Assembly (NCBI GenBank): GCA_017522065.1 | Contig: JAFXAD010000058.1 | Span: 1 to 64,000, forward strand | Direction of reading: 5' to 3' | DNA: 64,000 bases | Source: Bacteroidales bacterium | GTDB taxonomy: Bacteria > Bacteroidota > Bacteroidia > Bacteroidales > P3 | Shown: one piece after another, positions 9,691-19,004 of the stretch | How the letters are laid out: every line of letters begins with the position of its first letter | Numbering within the stretch: the stretch's first letter is position 1 | Notes under the pieces: model-generated | The model's input: only the letters and a program-made list of their open reading frames with translations | What the model was told of the DNA's origin: nothing | The model's database searches: none | Translations under genes and position numbers: made by a program

Positions 9691-10782
9691 ATGCGCAAAC
9701 TTATCAAACTCATACTACTGATAATTAACCTTATACTCGCTGTGCTGATGCTGGCATCGACCATGGCGGGAAAGATTGCTCCCTCGGACTCGATGATAGT
9801 TTCGCTGCTGAGTTACGGGTATCTTTATTTTTTGATAGCCAATGCTTTGTTTGTTGTCGTATGGCTTTGTTTCAAGAGCAAATGGTTTCTGCTGTCGGTC
9901 GTGGCTATTGTGGCAAGATGGAGCTACGTGCCGCTGTATTTTCAGGTGGGTGGCAACGAGGCGTATGAGCCACAGGAAGGGGAGAGGGTGCTGAAGGTGA
10001 TGACTTTCAATGCCCATCATTTCAACGGCGTGGAGCTGGATGGCGAGGGGTCCGATTCGAACATGTTGTCGTTTCTTGAAATGGTCGACGAAGAGCAACC
10101 CGATGTGCTTGCCATGCAGGAATATATAGGCAAAAGCGGCGATGTGCATCTGACGCAGATGCTGGAGGAGCGTGGCTACGGACACATGGCTTCGGGCTAC
10201 GACAACGGGTCGATGACTGGCGAGGTCGTCTTCTCGAAGTTGCCTATCGTCAGGGTGGTCCGCATAGAAGGGCCGTCGAAACTGTATGTGAATCTGCTTT
10301 GGGGAACGGACACTCTGAGGTTGTACTGTCTGCATCTTAATTCGTATGGGCTCGATGAGAGCGACCACAAGCAGATTGAGAACATTTCGCATGGTAATGT
10401 CGACAGCCTGACGGGACGCAGCACGCTGCAGAAATTCCGTCGTACAATTATGAATCATGAACGGGAGTGGGGCGTCTTGGAGGAGTACTTCGAGAAAAGG
10501 AACCGCATGACCATTGTGGCAGGCGATTTCAACGAAACTCCGGCATCGTATTTCTATCAGCAGTGCCGACGCTATTTTGATGATAGTTATTGTGTTGAAG
10601 GCCAAGGGTTCAGTACGACGTATCATGGAACGTTTACCAAAAGACGTGCCACGACGTTTCCAGCCTATCGCATCGACATGATTGTCCACACGCGTGACCT
10701 GCAGACGGTGGCATACAAGAGAATTAAATCGGAGATTTCGGACCATCACCCAGTGGTGGTAACGGTGAAAATTAAGAATTGA
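9691..10782 (+). CDS. Endonuclease/exonuclease/phosphatase family membrane protein
   Basis: A 363-residue protein with two or three hydrophobic segments in residues 1-85 followed by an EEP (DNase I-like) domain. Signature residues are TFNAHHF, the metal-binding Glu in AMQEYI, GDFNETP with the catalytic Asp and Asn, and the C-terminal SDHHPV. The superfamily hydrolyses phosphodiesters in nucleic acids, lipids or inositol phosphates; the substrate cannot be told from sequence. The membrane anchor argues for an envelope role rather than DNA repair. It is 18 bp upstream of nth. Confidence 0.88.
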   Translation: MRKLIKLILLIINLILAVLMLASTMAGKIAPSDSMIVSLLSYGYLYFLIANALFVVVWLCFKSKWFLLSVVAIVARWSYVPLYFQVGGNEAYEPQEGERVLKVMTFNAHHFNGVELDGEGSDSNMLSFLEMVDEEQPDVLAMQEYIGKSGDVHLTQMLEERGYGHMASGYDNGSMTGEVVFSKLPIVRVVRIEGPSKLYVNLLWGTDTLRLYCLHLNSYGLDESDHKQIENISHGNVDSLTGRSTLQKFRRTIMNHEREWGVLEEYFEKRNRMTIVAGDFNETPASYFYQQCRRYFDDSYCVEGQGFSTTYHGTFTKRRATTFPAYRIDMIVHTRDLQTVAYKRIKSEISDHHPVVVTVKIKN

Positions 10783-10800
10783 GTCTTCCCAACTTGAGAG

Positions 10801-11457
10801 ATGAAAATAAAAGACAGATATGACAGATTGATTGCATTCTTTGAGAAAGAGATGCCTCAGGCGCAGAGCGAGTTGCACTATGGGAATACGTTCCAGCTGC
10901 TCGTTGCTGTGATGCTGTCGGCACAATGTACCGACAAGCGTGTCAATATGGTTACTCCTGCCTTGTTTGCTGCCTATCCTGATGCGGAGGCGCTTGCGTC
11001 GGCATCGATTGATGAGATATACGGTTACATCAAGTCGGTGTCGTACCCTAACAGCAAGAGCCGCCATCTGAAAGGAATGGCAGAGAAGCTGGTGGCGGAT
11101 TTTGGAGGCAAGGTGCCTGAGAGTGTGGAGCAGATGCAAACTCTGCCAGGGGTTGGGCGAAAGACGGCAAATGTGGTCGCCGCAGTGGAATTCAACCAGT
11201 CGGTCATGCCGGTGGACACTCATGTGTTCCGCGTGTCGGAGCGCATTGGTCTGACGACCGGGTCGAAGAGCCCGCTGCAGACGGAACTGGTTTTGGAAAA
11301 GCATATACCGCCCGCGAAGATACCTGTAGCCCACCATTGGCTAATACTCCATGGACGCTATGTGTGCACGGCTCGGGCTCCGCATTGTGAGGAATGCGGG
11401 ATTAAAGATATCTGCAGGTACTTCGGGACGAAAACAAAAATGAAAACGGAAAAATGA
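10801..11457 (+). CDS. nth: Endonuclease III (DNA glycosylase/AP lyase)
   Basis: A 218-residue base-excision repair enzyme removing oxidised pyrimidines and nicking abasic sites. The helix-hairpin-helix LPGVGRKTANVV (115-126) includes catalytic Lys121, and Asp139 lies in PVDTHVFR. The [4Fe-4S] cluster ligands C189, C196, C199 and C205 keep the C-x6-C-x2-C-x5-C spacing. The stop codon overlaps the start of the next gene (ATGA, 11454-11457). Confidence 0.96.
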   Translation: MKIKDRYDRLIAFFEKEMPQAQSELHYGNTFQLLVAVMLSAQCTDKRVNMVTPALFAAYPDAEALASASIDEIYGYIKSVSYPNSKSRHLKGMAEKLVADFGGKVPESVEQMQTLPGVGRKTANVVAAVEFNQSVMPVDTHVFRVSERIGLTTGSKSPLQTELVLEKHIPPAKIPVAHHWLILHGRYVCTARAPHCEECGIKDICRYFGTKTKMKTEK

Positions 11458-13511
11458 TATTCACGGCTCCATTATTTCTGATAGGACTTGTTGCTGTTGC
11501 AATTCCGGTTGTGGTACACCTGTTCAATTTCAGGCGTTACAAAAAGGTGTACTTCAGCAATGTGGAACGTTTGGAACAGCTCCAGTCCGAGACGAGGAAG
11601 CAGTCGACATTGAGGCAGATACTGATAATGGCGGCAAGAATACTGGCCATTGTTTTTCTGGTACTTGCCTTTGCACGACCTGTGATCAAGAAGGGCGACA
11701 ACACCTTTGCCAGTGGCAACAATCTGGTGAGTGTCTATATCGACAATTCGTTCAGCATGGATGGTACGGACGGCAGCGTGTCGCTTCTGGAAAAAGCCAA
11801 AGGGAAGGCGCGCGAAATCGTCGCGGCCTATGGCCCTACCGACAGGTTCCAGCTGATGACATCCGATGCCGCTGGCCGACAGTTCCATTGGCTGAACAAG
11901 GATGATATGCTTACGGAGATTGACGACGTGGAAAGCAGCGGCTCGACACTGACGATAGCAGCAGCGGTACAGAAACTGTCTGATTTCCTTAGCTATGGCG
12001 GAGGCGAAAACCGTCAGGCATATATCATTTCCGACTTTCAGGCTTCGACGGTCGATTTGTCGGACCTGAAGAAGGATAGCACCATAGGGCTGACGTTGGT
12101 GCCTCTCGAATCGGTTGGCCGAAGCAATGTATATATCGATTCTGTGGCTCTTGGAGCTCCGGTGACCAATAAGGGCAGCAGTGTGACGGTAGAGGTATGG
12201 GTCTGCAACGAGAGCGATGAGGATCTTGAAAAACAGCCGGTAACGCTTTTTGTCAACGAACGGCAACGGGCATTGGCTACTGTCGACCTGCCGGCACAAA
12301 GCCGCTCGAAGGTGGATATGCATTTTGTTGTGGACATGACCGGAATACTAAACTGCCGCGTCGAGACGGTCGACTATCCTGTCACGTTCGACGACAAGCA
12401 CTATTTCACCATCAATGTCCGCGACCGCATCAGGGGGCTCATCGTGGAGGGTGCGGACAGAAACATTTTCTTGGAAAAACTGTTTGACGGCGACTCGACT
12501 GTTGTGATGGCATCGATGGCTGTACAACAGATGGACTTCAGCCGCATCGATGGCACAGATGTGATTGTCCTCGACGAACTTAAATCTATGCCAAGCGGAA
12601 TGTCGCAGTCTCTCAAAGGCTTCGTTGACGACGGCGGTACGGCGGTTGTGATATTGGGCAGCGATGTTGATGTGGACAGCTATAACGAGGCTCTTGGCCT
12701 GTTTGCTGCTCCACGCATCGGGTCGAGACGGCAAGGACGATTCCCGGTGGCTGCGGTCAATTTCGACAATGCGTTGTACAGCAATGTATTTGCTGGGGGC
12801 AACAAGGATGTCGAGATGCCGACGGTTACGGACTATTACCGGTTGGAGTCGTCGGCATCGACCATACGTGAGCCGATAATGACCCTGTCGAACGGCGACG
12901 AATACATAAGTGTTACGCAGAGTGGCGCCGGACGGTTGTACCTGATAGCGGCACCGTTGCGCGACGAACACTCCGATTTTGTGCGTCAGGCTTTGTTTGT
13001 CCCGACAGTGTACAATATGGCATTGTACAGTGTACCGCCGACGGCATTGTATGTGTCGTTTGGCAATGAAGAACCGCTGGTGCTGAGTGGCGACTATGGC
13101 GGCACGGAAGGCAAAGTGCGCATGCGTATGGATGGTGTGCCGGAATTTGAAGAGATTCCTGACATCCGTCGACTGGGCAGCAGATTCGTGTTCTTCCCTC
13201 GCGGTCCACTTAACGGAGCTGGTAACTACATCCTTGAATGTGAGGGCGCAGCAAAAGAAGGCGTGTCATTCAACTATTCGAGGATTGAGTCGCACATGCA
13301 GTTTCTTGGTGCCGACGAGCTGAAGAAAATGGTGAAAGACAATAATGTGGCGCGGTGCAGTGTTGTACAGAACAGCGACAAGCCGTTGGATGTCTACCTC
13401 AAGGAGCAGACGGAAGGCTACAAATTGTGGCGCTGGTGCCTGTTGCTGTGCCTGTTGATGATAGCATTGGAAGAGGTGCTGATAAGGATTGACTTTGTAC
13501 GAAAAAGATAA
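11454..13511 (+). CDS. BatA N-terminal / VWA-like domain membrane protein
   Basis: A 685-residue protein starting with the BatA N-terminal signature: a hydrophobic helix (about 2-22), a basic linker with HLFNFRRYKKV and a second helix (about 57-77). A von Willebrand A-like region follows, where IDNSFSM resembles the MIDAS DxSxS motif with Asn in place of the usual intervening residue. A large periplasmic part continues to a C-terminal transmembrane helix (about 658-678). Proteins of this type occur in Bacteroidetes aerotolerance-like clusters and in gliding or secretion contexts; the precise role is unknown. It is coupled to nth by ATGA overlap and followed by an ABC exporter. Confidence 0.85.
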   Translation: MIFTAPLFLIGLVAVAIPVVVHLFNFRRYKKVYFSNVERLEQLQSETRKQSTLRQILIMAARILAIVFLVLAFARPVIKKGDNTFASGNNLVSVYIDNSFSMDGTDGSVSLLEKAKGKAREIVAAYGPTDRFQLMTSDAAGRQFHWLNKDDMLTEIDDVESSGSTLTIAAAVQKLSDFLSYGGGENRQAYIISDFQASTVDLSDLKKDSTIGLTLVPLESVGRSNVYIDSVALGAPVTNKGSSVTVEVWVCNESDEDLEKQPVTLFVNERQRALATVDLPAQSRSKVDMHFVVDMTGILNCRVETVDYPVTFDDKHYFTINVRDRIRGLIVEGADRNIFLEKLFDGDSTVVMASMAVQQMDFSRIDGTDVIVLDELKSMPSGMSQSLKGFVDDGGTAVVILGSDVDVDSYNEALGLFAAPRIGSRRQGRFPVAAVNFDNALYSNVFAGGNKDVEMPTVTDYYRLESSASTIREPIMTLSNGDEYISVTQSGAGRLYLIAAPLRDEHSDFVRQALFVPTVYNMALYSVPPTALYVSFGNEEPLVLSGDYGGTEGKVRMRMDGVPEFEEIPDIRRLGSRFVFFPRGPLNGAGNYILECEGAAKEGVSFNYSRIESHMQFLGADELKKMVKDNNVARCSVVQNSDKPLDVYLKEQTEGYKLWRWCLLLCLLMIALEEVLIRIDFVRKR

Positions 13512-13514
13512 GAT

Positions 13515-14423
13515 ATGTTTCTCGAAGCTTTGCATATAGAAAAGAACTACGGTTCCTTCAGGGCGCTTGACGACGTCAGTCTCGGCGTGGAAGAGGGGAC
13601 TGTGTTCGGTCTGCTTGGCCCCAACGGTGCCGGCAAGACCACATTGATCAGGCTTATTAACCGCATAAGCCTCCCGGACCGTGGCGAGTTGCTGATCAAC
13701 GGGCAGCCGATGAGCGATGCCGATGTGCGTGAGATTGGCTATCTGCCTGAAGAACGCGGACTGTACCGCAAGATGAAGGTCGGCGAACAGGCCGTCTATC
13801 TGGCGCAACTCAAAGGACTTGCCAAAAGGGATGCTGAGAAAAGACTGATGCAATGGTTCGAGAAGTTCGACATAGCAGACTGGTGGAACCGCCCTGTGGA
13901 ACAGCTCTCAAAGGGCATGCAGCAGAAGGTGCAGTTTATAGTGACGGTGCTTCACGAACCGCGTCTGTTGATTTTCGACGAGCCCTTCAGCGGCTTCGAC
14001 CCTGTCAATGCAACCATGCTGAAGGAGGAGATTCTGAACCTGCGGAAGCGTGGAGCTACGGTGATTCTCTCGACGCACAACATGTCGTCGGTAGAAGAAC
14101 TGTGCGACGATATTGCGCTGATAAACAAGTCGCACGTTGTCCTCAGCGGCAATGTCGAAAAAATACGACGTTCCTACAGCGCAGGGACATACCGTGTGGA
14201 GTTGGACAGGAGGCCCGACAATCTGCAAATGCCGGAATGGTGCGTGGACTGCACGGTCGAGGAGGGTAATGCTCTGAGGGTGACTCTTGGCAGTGACAGG
14301 AGCGCCAACGATTTGCTTGCTGTGCTGCTGCCGCAGGTGCGCATAGTGTCATTCCGGGAACTACTGCCGTCGATGAACGACATCTTCATTGCTACTGTCA
14401 AGAAAGGAGGTGACCGTGAATAA
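13515..14423 (+). CDS. ABC transporter ATP-binding protein (NatA-like)
   Basis: A 302-residue cytoplasmic ATPase of an ABC-2 type exporter. Walker A GPNGAGKTT (35-43), signature LSKGMQQKV, Walker B LLIFDEPFSGFDP and a C-terminal DUF4162-like tail are visible. The signature has K in place of the usual second G, as in other NatA homologues. The start lies 3 bp after the BatA-like gene, and the reading frame overlaps the permease start by 8 bases. Substrate unknown; NatA relatives are associated with sodium export. Confidence 0.92.
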   Translation: MFLEALHIEKNYGSFRALDDVSLGVEEGTVFGLLGPNGAGKTTLIRLINRISLPDRGELLINGQPMSDADVREIGYLPEERGLYRKMKVGEQAVYLAQLKGLAKRDAEKRLMQWFEKFDIADWWNRPVEQLSKGMQQKVQFIVTVLHEPRLLIFDEPFSGFDPVNATMLKEEILNLRKRGATVILSTHNMSSVEELCDDIALINKSHVVLSGNVEKIRRSYSAGTYRVELDRRPDNLQMPEWCVDCTVEEGNALRVTLGSDRSANDLLAVLLPQVRIVSFRELLPSMNDIFIATVKKGGDRE

Positions 14424-15759
14424 GATAGTTCTTGTCATAAAACGTGAGTTCCTTACCCGTGTACGCAAGCCGTCGTTCTGGATATTGACCATAATAGTGC
14501 CGATTTTGCTTGCAGCCCTCTATGCCATACCCATCTACTTGGCCTTGAAGCCTGCCGAAAAGTCTGTGGTGATGGTTGTTGACGAATCAGGCCTGTTTGG
14601 AGGCCTGGACAGGGAAGACACGTTGCGGAGCGATAGCCGGTTTGTGTCGACCGACAATGTCGCGTACCGCTATGCTGCCACTTTCGACTATGCCCGCCGG
14701 GCTATGGATTCGGAAGACGATGCCGATGCCATTCTGTACATACGTCGGCGTGCCACCGATGCCATCCCGACCGATGCCTGTCTGTATTACAAGAGCGATC
14801 TGCCAACGCAGCAGGTGAGGTTCGATGTGGACCGCCAGCTGCAAAGTATTCTGCGCAACAGGCTGTTGCAGGCACATGGTATTAGCGACGACGAGTATGC
14901 GCTGATAAGCAACACCAAGATAAACCTGCGGACGGAGGATATGGAGACTGGCATGGAGGCTTTCATCGAAGTGAAAAGCGGACTGGGACTGATCCTGTCG
15001 ATGTTGATATACGTGGTGATTTTCATGTTTGGAGCCCAGGTTATGCGTGGTGTGGTCGAGGAGAAATCGAGCAGGATTGTGGAGGTCATAATCTGTTCGG
15101 TCAAACCGTTCCAACTGATGATGGGCAAAGTGATAGGCATCGCTATGGTCGGCATTACGCAGTTCTTGTTGTGGATTGCGCTGACGGGCATTGCGCTGGT
15201 CGGAATACAGGCCAGCAACAGCGACCTCTTCCGGATGGCCACGGAGAAACATGAGATTGCGGAACTTGCAACAAAAGGGAGCGAGGCTACAGCACAGATG
15301 CAGCAAGCCGGCCAGCTTGGCGAAATACCTCAGCTTGTAGAGGGTATAGCATCGATTGATTTCAAAGTGATAGTGCCGCTGTTCCTCTTCTATTTCCTGT
15401 TCGGTTATCTGCTGTATGCCACGCTGTTTGCTGCTGCCGGTGCCATGAGCGACAACGACACCGACACCCAGCTGTTCTCGCTGCCTCTAACCATACCGTT
15501 GTTGATAACACTGCTGCTGATGCCAACCATGATGAATGCCCCGTCGGGCGTTCTCAGCCAGGTGCTTTCGTATATACCTTTCACGTCGCCGGTGGCGATG
15601 ATGTTGCGCGTACCCTTCGGTGTCCCAACCGGGCAGGTGGTCACATCGATGGTGCTGCTTCTGGTCTCGATACCGCTATGCACATGGATTGCAGCAAAGA
15701 TTTACCGCACTACGATACTGCGCTACAACCTCTTGGCCCAATGGAGGAAAAAGAAGTAA
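14416..15759 (+). CDS. ABC-2 type permease (NatB-like)
   Basis: The frame is open from 14389, but the best start is GTG at 14416, preceded by the strong Shine-Dalgarno-like sequence AAAGGAGGTGACC at 14403-14415. This gives 447 residues. One transmembrane helix lies near residues 20-42, then an extracytoplasmic domain of about 150 residues, then five further helices, the layout of ABC-2/NatB exporters. It overlaps the ATPase gene by eight bases, so the two are translationally coupled. Such a strong ribosome binding site is unusual in this host background. Confidence 0.9.
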   Translation: MNKIVLVIKREFLTRVRKPSFWILTIIVPILLAALYAIPIYLALKPAEKSVVMVVDESGLFGGLDREDTLRSDSRFVSTDNVAYRYAATFDYARRAMDSEDDADAILYIRRRATDAIPTDACLYYKSDLPTQQVRFDVDRQLQSILRNRLLQAHGISDDEYALISNTKINLRTEDMETGMEAFIEVKSGLGLILSMLIYVVIFMFGAQVMRGVVEEKSSRIVEVIICSVKPFQLMMGKVIGIAMVGITQFLLWIALTGIALVGIQASNSDLFRMATEKHEIAELATKGSEATAQMQQAGQLGEIPQLVEGIASIDFKVIVPLFLFYFLFGYLLYATLFAAAGAMSDNDTDTQLFSLPLTIPLLITLLLMPTMMNAPSGVLSQVLSYIPFTSPVAMMLRVPFGVPTGQVVTSMVLLLVSIPLCTWIAAKIYRTTILRYNLLAQWRKKK

Positions 15760-15872
15760 TATATTAATAAAATTTAAAAAATAAATTGTTTGATATCTGA
15801 TGTTTACGGAGGCGTTGTGAAAATTTTTTTCCTCAATTGCGGAAAAGTTTGTAATTTTACGCCCAGTAAAAA

Positions 15873-17705
15873 ATGAGTAAAAAACGTTGGATATTAAGGA
15901 AAGATTATGAAATAGAGGTTGTTGAAAAACTTGCGGATTCTTTGGGTGTAGACAAAATTATTGCTACGCTGCTTGTAGAACGTGGTGTGACTACTTTTGA
16001 GGAAGCAAAACATTTCTTCCGTCCGAGTTTAGACCAACTTCACGATCCATTCTTGATGAAAGATATGGACCGTGCTATTGCGCGCATTAATGATGCAGTG
16101 CGCAAGAAGGAAAGAATGTTGATATACGGCGACTATGACGTCGACGGAACATCGGCGGTGGCACTGGTGTACTCTTACTTCCATACCCTGCATTACAACA
16201 TCGACTTCTATATTCCTGATCGCGATACCGAAGGATATGGGATATCCTTCCAAGGTATCGACTACGCCAAACAAACTGGCGTAAAGTTGATTATAGCCCT
16301 CGATTGCGGCATCAAGGCAATCGAGCAGGCTGAGTATGCAAAACAGTTTGGAATCGACATCATTGTCGGCGACCACCACCTGCCAGGCGACGTACTGCCC
16401 GACTGCTGTGCCGTCCTCGACCCCAAGCGCGCCGATTGCCCATATCCATACAAGGAGCTGTCGGGCTGCGGCATAGGCTTCAAGATTGTCGAAGCGTATA
16501 TGGAGCAGAAGATAGGGGTGCGGCTGTGCGATTCGGGCGCGGAGTTGTCGCGCGACCAGCAGAAGAATCTGGAGATGTTGAAACTGAAACTGTTGCGTTA
16601 CCTCGACCTCGTGGCTGTCAGCATCGCCTCGGACATTGTCCCGATGACAGGCGAGAACAGGGTTTTGGCTTCGTTCGGACTGAAAGTCATCAACACCTAT
16701 CCGCGTCCGGGCATCGAAGCGATACTTACATACGGACATATCGAGGCACGCTCGAAGGAGGATCGCATCGACAATCCGGACAAGGACTCGTATTTCGAAA
16801 AAGACCTCAATATCAGTGATCTGGTTTTTCTCGTAGGACCCCGTATCAATGCAGCCGGACGTATACACAGTGCCTTCGATTCGGTACGACTGCTGCTGGC
16901 CGAGAATATGGAGGTGGCATCAAAGCTTGCCGAAGAGATCAACAACTACAATATGGAACGCAAGGGCCTCGACACGCAGGCTACCGAGGAAGCCAAACGC
17001 CGTTTGGGGAGCGACCCCGCACTTGGAGGACGCCACTCGATAGTGCTCTATGGCGAGGACTGGCACCGCGGCGTTGTCGGTATCGTCGCCTCGCGTCTTG
17101 TCGAGACCTACTATCGTCCCACGATAGTGCTGACACGCTCGACAGACGACCTTTATGTCGGCTCGGCCCGTAGTATTAAGGAGTTCGACATCCATGCCGC
17201 CTTGGAAGAGTGCAGCGACCTGTTGGAACACTTCGGTGGTCACAAGAGTGCTGCCGGTGTGTCGCTCAGACCGGAAAATTTCGAGCTCTTTGTGGAACGT
17301 TTTGAGGATGTGGTCAGTCGCACAATCCCAGCCGAGGCAACAACCCCCGAGATCGAGATAGACACAGAAATCAACTTTTCGGACATCACGCCGAAATTCC
17401 TCCGCATCTTGAAGCAGTTCTCACCGTTCGGTCCGGATAACACGATGCCCATATTTGTTACACGCCATCTGGAGAGCAATCCGCTTCAGCCGCCGCGTGT
17501 GGTGGGTTCCAACCACCTGAAGTTCTCTGTACTCTCGTCCGACAGTGCCAATGCCTTTCCAGCCATTGGTTTCCAGCTGGGCGAATACTACAACCGCGTC
17601 AGCCGCCAGGAGATGTTCGACGTCTGCTATCAGCTCGAAGAAAACTACTGGCGCGGCAAGACCGAAATCCAGCTCAATGTGAAGGATATAAAGTTCGACG
17701 ACTAA
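15873..17705 (+). CDS. recJ: Single-stranded-DNA-specific exonuclease RecJ
   Basis: A 610-residue 5'-3' exonuclease used in recombination and mismatch repair. The DHH phosphoesterase motifs are present: YGDYDVDGTS (85-94), the ALDCGI motif, GDHHLPG (motif III, giving the family its name) and the DHHA1 motif GGHKSAAG toward the C terminus. An OB-like C-terminal domain follows. The gene is transcribed alone and ends in a strong intrinsic terminator at 17756. Confidence 0.95.
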   Translation: MSKKRWILRKDYEIEVVEKLADSLGVDKIIATLLVERGVTTFEEAKHFFRPSLDQLHDPFLMKDMDRAIARINDAVRKKERMLIYGDYDVDGTSAVALVYSYFHTLHYNIDFYIPDRDTEGYGISFQGIDYAKQTGVKLIIALDCGIKAIEQAEYAKQFGIDIIVGDHHLPGDVLPDCCAVLDPKRADCPYPYKELSGCGIGFKIVEAYMEQKIGVRLCDSGAELSRDQQKNLEMLKLKLLRYLDLVAVSIASDIVPMTGENRVLASFGLKVINTYPRPGIEAILTYGHIEARSKEDRIDNPDKDSYFEKDLNISDLVFLVGPRINAAGRIHSAFDSVRLLLAENMEVASKLAEEINNYNMERKGLDTQATEEAKRRLGSDPALGGRHSIVLYGEDWHRGVVGIVASRLVETYYRPTIVLTRSTDDLYVGSARSIKEFDIHAALEECSDLLEHFGGHKSAAGVSLRPENFELFVERFEDVVSRTIPAEATTPEIEIDTEINFSDITPKFLRILKQFSPFGPDNTMPIFVTRHLESNPLQPPRVVGSNHLKFSVLSSDSANAFPAIGFQLGEYYNRVSRQEMFDVCYQLEENYWRGKTEIQLNVKDIKFDD

Positions 17706-17755
17706 TCAAGTATTAATACCTTTGCGACAGGGGATCCATCCATATTATAATATAA

Positions 17756-17792
17756 CAATCGGACATTAGAGTTAATGTCCGATTGTTTTTTT
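17756..17792 (+). terminator. Intrinsic terminator of recJ
   Basis: A perfect 13-bp inverted repeat (17756-17768 with 17773-17785, loop GAGT) is followed by a T-rich tract from 17786. It closes the recJ transcript. Confidence 0.92.
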
Positions 17793-17830
17793 ATACTGCG
17801 CGAAAGGGCCATAAGTCGCCGTTTCAATGA

Positions 17831-17886
17831 TTTGCGGATTACAAATCCTTATATTAAGCAGCGTCGGATTGCAAATCCGCCGCAAC
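17831..17886. repeat. Diverged partial copy of the dispersed intergenic repeat
   Basis: This 56-bp stretch resembles the last part of the repeat at 1-142, with the same order of GGATT/AATCC palindromes, the TTATATTAA spacer and the CGCCGCAACG end, but several substitutions. It overlaps the 3' end of a weak leftward reading frame. Confidence 0.7.
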
Positions 17887-18141
17887 GGATCGATGGGGAA
17901 TAAGTACAACGAAGAAAGTGGAGCCATCCATTATGTCTCTATCTTCTCGTGTAAGGGTCTCGACTTCCCTGTGATGTGAATATAAAGTTTGGTGAATTGC
18001 TCCACAAATGGACGTATATTGGGTACAATATAATCCAATGGAGCATCTCGGAACTCCTTTATTCCTAACTTTGCAGATGATGAGTAAATTGTCGAGATTT
18101 ACACGATCGGAATAAGGCGAAAATGCGCTTTCTTTCGTCAA
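17854..18141 (-). CDS. Hypothetical protein, possibly a gene remnant
   Basis: A 95-codon frame beginning with TTG. No family is recognised. Its last residues (SVAADLQSDAA) are encoded by the dispersed repeat, which suggests that the original 3' end has been replaced or truncated. In its favour, a TATTTTTG -7 element on the same strand (18165-18172) lies 24 bp upstream of the start. It may be a degraded gene. Treat it as doubtful. Confidence 0.3.
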   Translation of the reverse strand: MTKESAFSPYSDRVNLDNLLIICKVRNKGVPRCSIGLYCTQYTSICGAIHQTLYSHHREVETLTREDRDIMDGSTFFVVLIPHRSVAADLQSDAA

Positions 18142-18164
18142 ACCTTCCTTTCGGTTTGCGAATG

Positions 18165-18172
18165 CAAAAATA
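18165..18172 (-). promoter_or_regulatory. Leftward -7 promoter element
   Basis: The reverse strand reads TATTTTTG, matching TAnnTTTG. It diverges from a similar element at 18225-18232 and would drive the short leftward frame at 17854-18141. Confidence 0.4.
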
Positions 18173-18224
18173 CGACTTTTCCCAAAACCGGCAAAATAAA
18201 TTTGTGGGGATAAAATTTTATTCC

Positions 18225-18232
18225 TATTTTTG
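18225..18232 (+). promoter_or_regulatory. -7 promoter element for the DUF4160/DUF2442 pair
   Basis: TATTTTTG matches TAnnTTTG and is 18 bp before the DUF4160 start codon, giving a very short leader. Confidence 0.55.
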
Positions 18233-18249
18233 CAAAAAATAATAATGAT

Positions 18250-18486
18250 ATGCCAACATTACTAAACTTGTTTGGATTACGTTTCTTCTTCTATTCAGAG
18301 GAGCATTTACCAATGCACGTACACATACAGAATGCTGATGGAAAAGCAAAAATCGCAATAGATCCTGAAGTTACTCTAATTGAAAATACTGGAATAAAAC
18401 CGCGAGACCTAAAAAGAGCGCTGGAAATAACAAAAATGTATCAAGAAGAATTCATAAAAGCCTGGAAGGAGTATCACGATGAATAA
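18250..18486 (+). CDS. DUF4160 domain protein
   Basis: A 78-residue protein of the DUF4160 family, recognised by the FFFYSEEHLPMHVHIQ segment (12-27) with its conserved His residues, followed by a strand and a C-terminal helix. DUF4160 genes usually sit beside a DUF2442 gene, and the two are often described as toxin-antitoxin-like; activity has not been established here. The 3' end overlaps the DUF2442-HTH gene by eight bases. The region is more AT-rich than the flanking core genes. Confidence 0.88.
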   Translation: MPTLLNLFGLRFFFYSEEHLPMHVHIQNADGKAKIAIDPEVTLIENTGIKPRDLKRALEITKMYQEEFIKAWKEYHDE

Positions 18487-18901
18487 CATATCAATCAAAA
18501 CAATATGGTTTGACGAAGGGCGCATCTATATGCGCGACAGCGCAGGGCAAACCCACAGTCGTCCGCTGGAAGCATTCCCGTTGTTGATGGATGCAAGCAG
18601 CAAACAGCGACAAGAATACATAATCGACCCGCAGGGCGATGCAGTGCGGTGGCCCGAAATCGACGAAGACATACATATATCCAGTTTCCTCGAAGAAAAA
18701 GAACCCGACAGCGATAACGAAATAGCACAGATTTTCAAACGCTTTCCACAACTAAACGTATCGGAAGTGGCTCGTCAGATGGGCATAAACAAAAGCCTTT
18801 TGTCGAAATATATATATGGAATAAAAACGCCCAGCGAGCACCGCAAACTTGAAATAAAACAGGCATTGAAAAATCTTGGCGAAGAACTTATCGCTATCTG
18901 A
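18479..18901 (+). CDS. DUF2442 domain protein with C-terminal helix-turn-helix
   Basis: A 140-residue protein. Residues 1-72 match the DUF2442 pattern (strand-rich, ending near WPEIDEDIHI). Residues 82-140 form an XRE-like helix-turn-helix (VSEVARQMGINKSLLSKYIYGIKTPS). By analogy with HTH antitoxins this could bind its own promoter at 18225 and repress the pair, which is inference. It is translationally coupled to the DUF4160 gene. Confidence 0.85.
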   Translation: MNNISIKTIWFDEGRIYMRDSAGQTHSRPLEAFPLLMDASSKQRQEYIIDPQGDAVRWPEIDEDIHISSFLEEKEPDSDNEIAQIFKRFPQLNVSEVARQMGINKSLLSKYIYGIKTPSEHRKLEIKQALKNLGEELIAI

Positions 18902-19004
18902 TTCATTGAACGGGAATTACCATAAATAACCAGGAATTGACCATAAATGTCAAATATTTTACCAATTACCGATTCTGAATAACAATATTATATCAACATA
19001 AATT

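Noticed and set aside
9715..11337. 540-codon leftward frame over the EEP and nth genes
   Set aside because: It is antisense to two recognised proteins and has no motifs.
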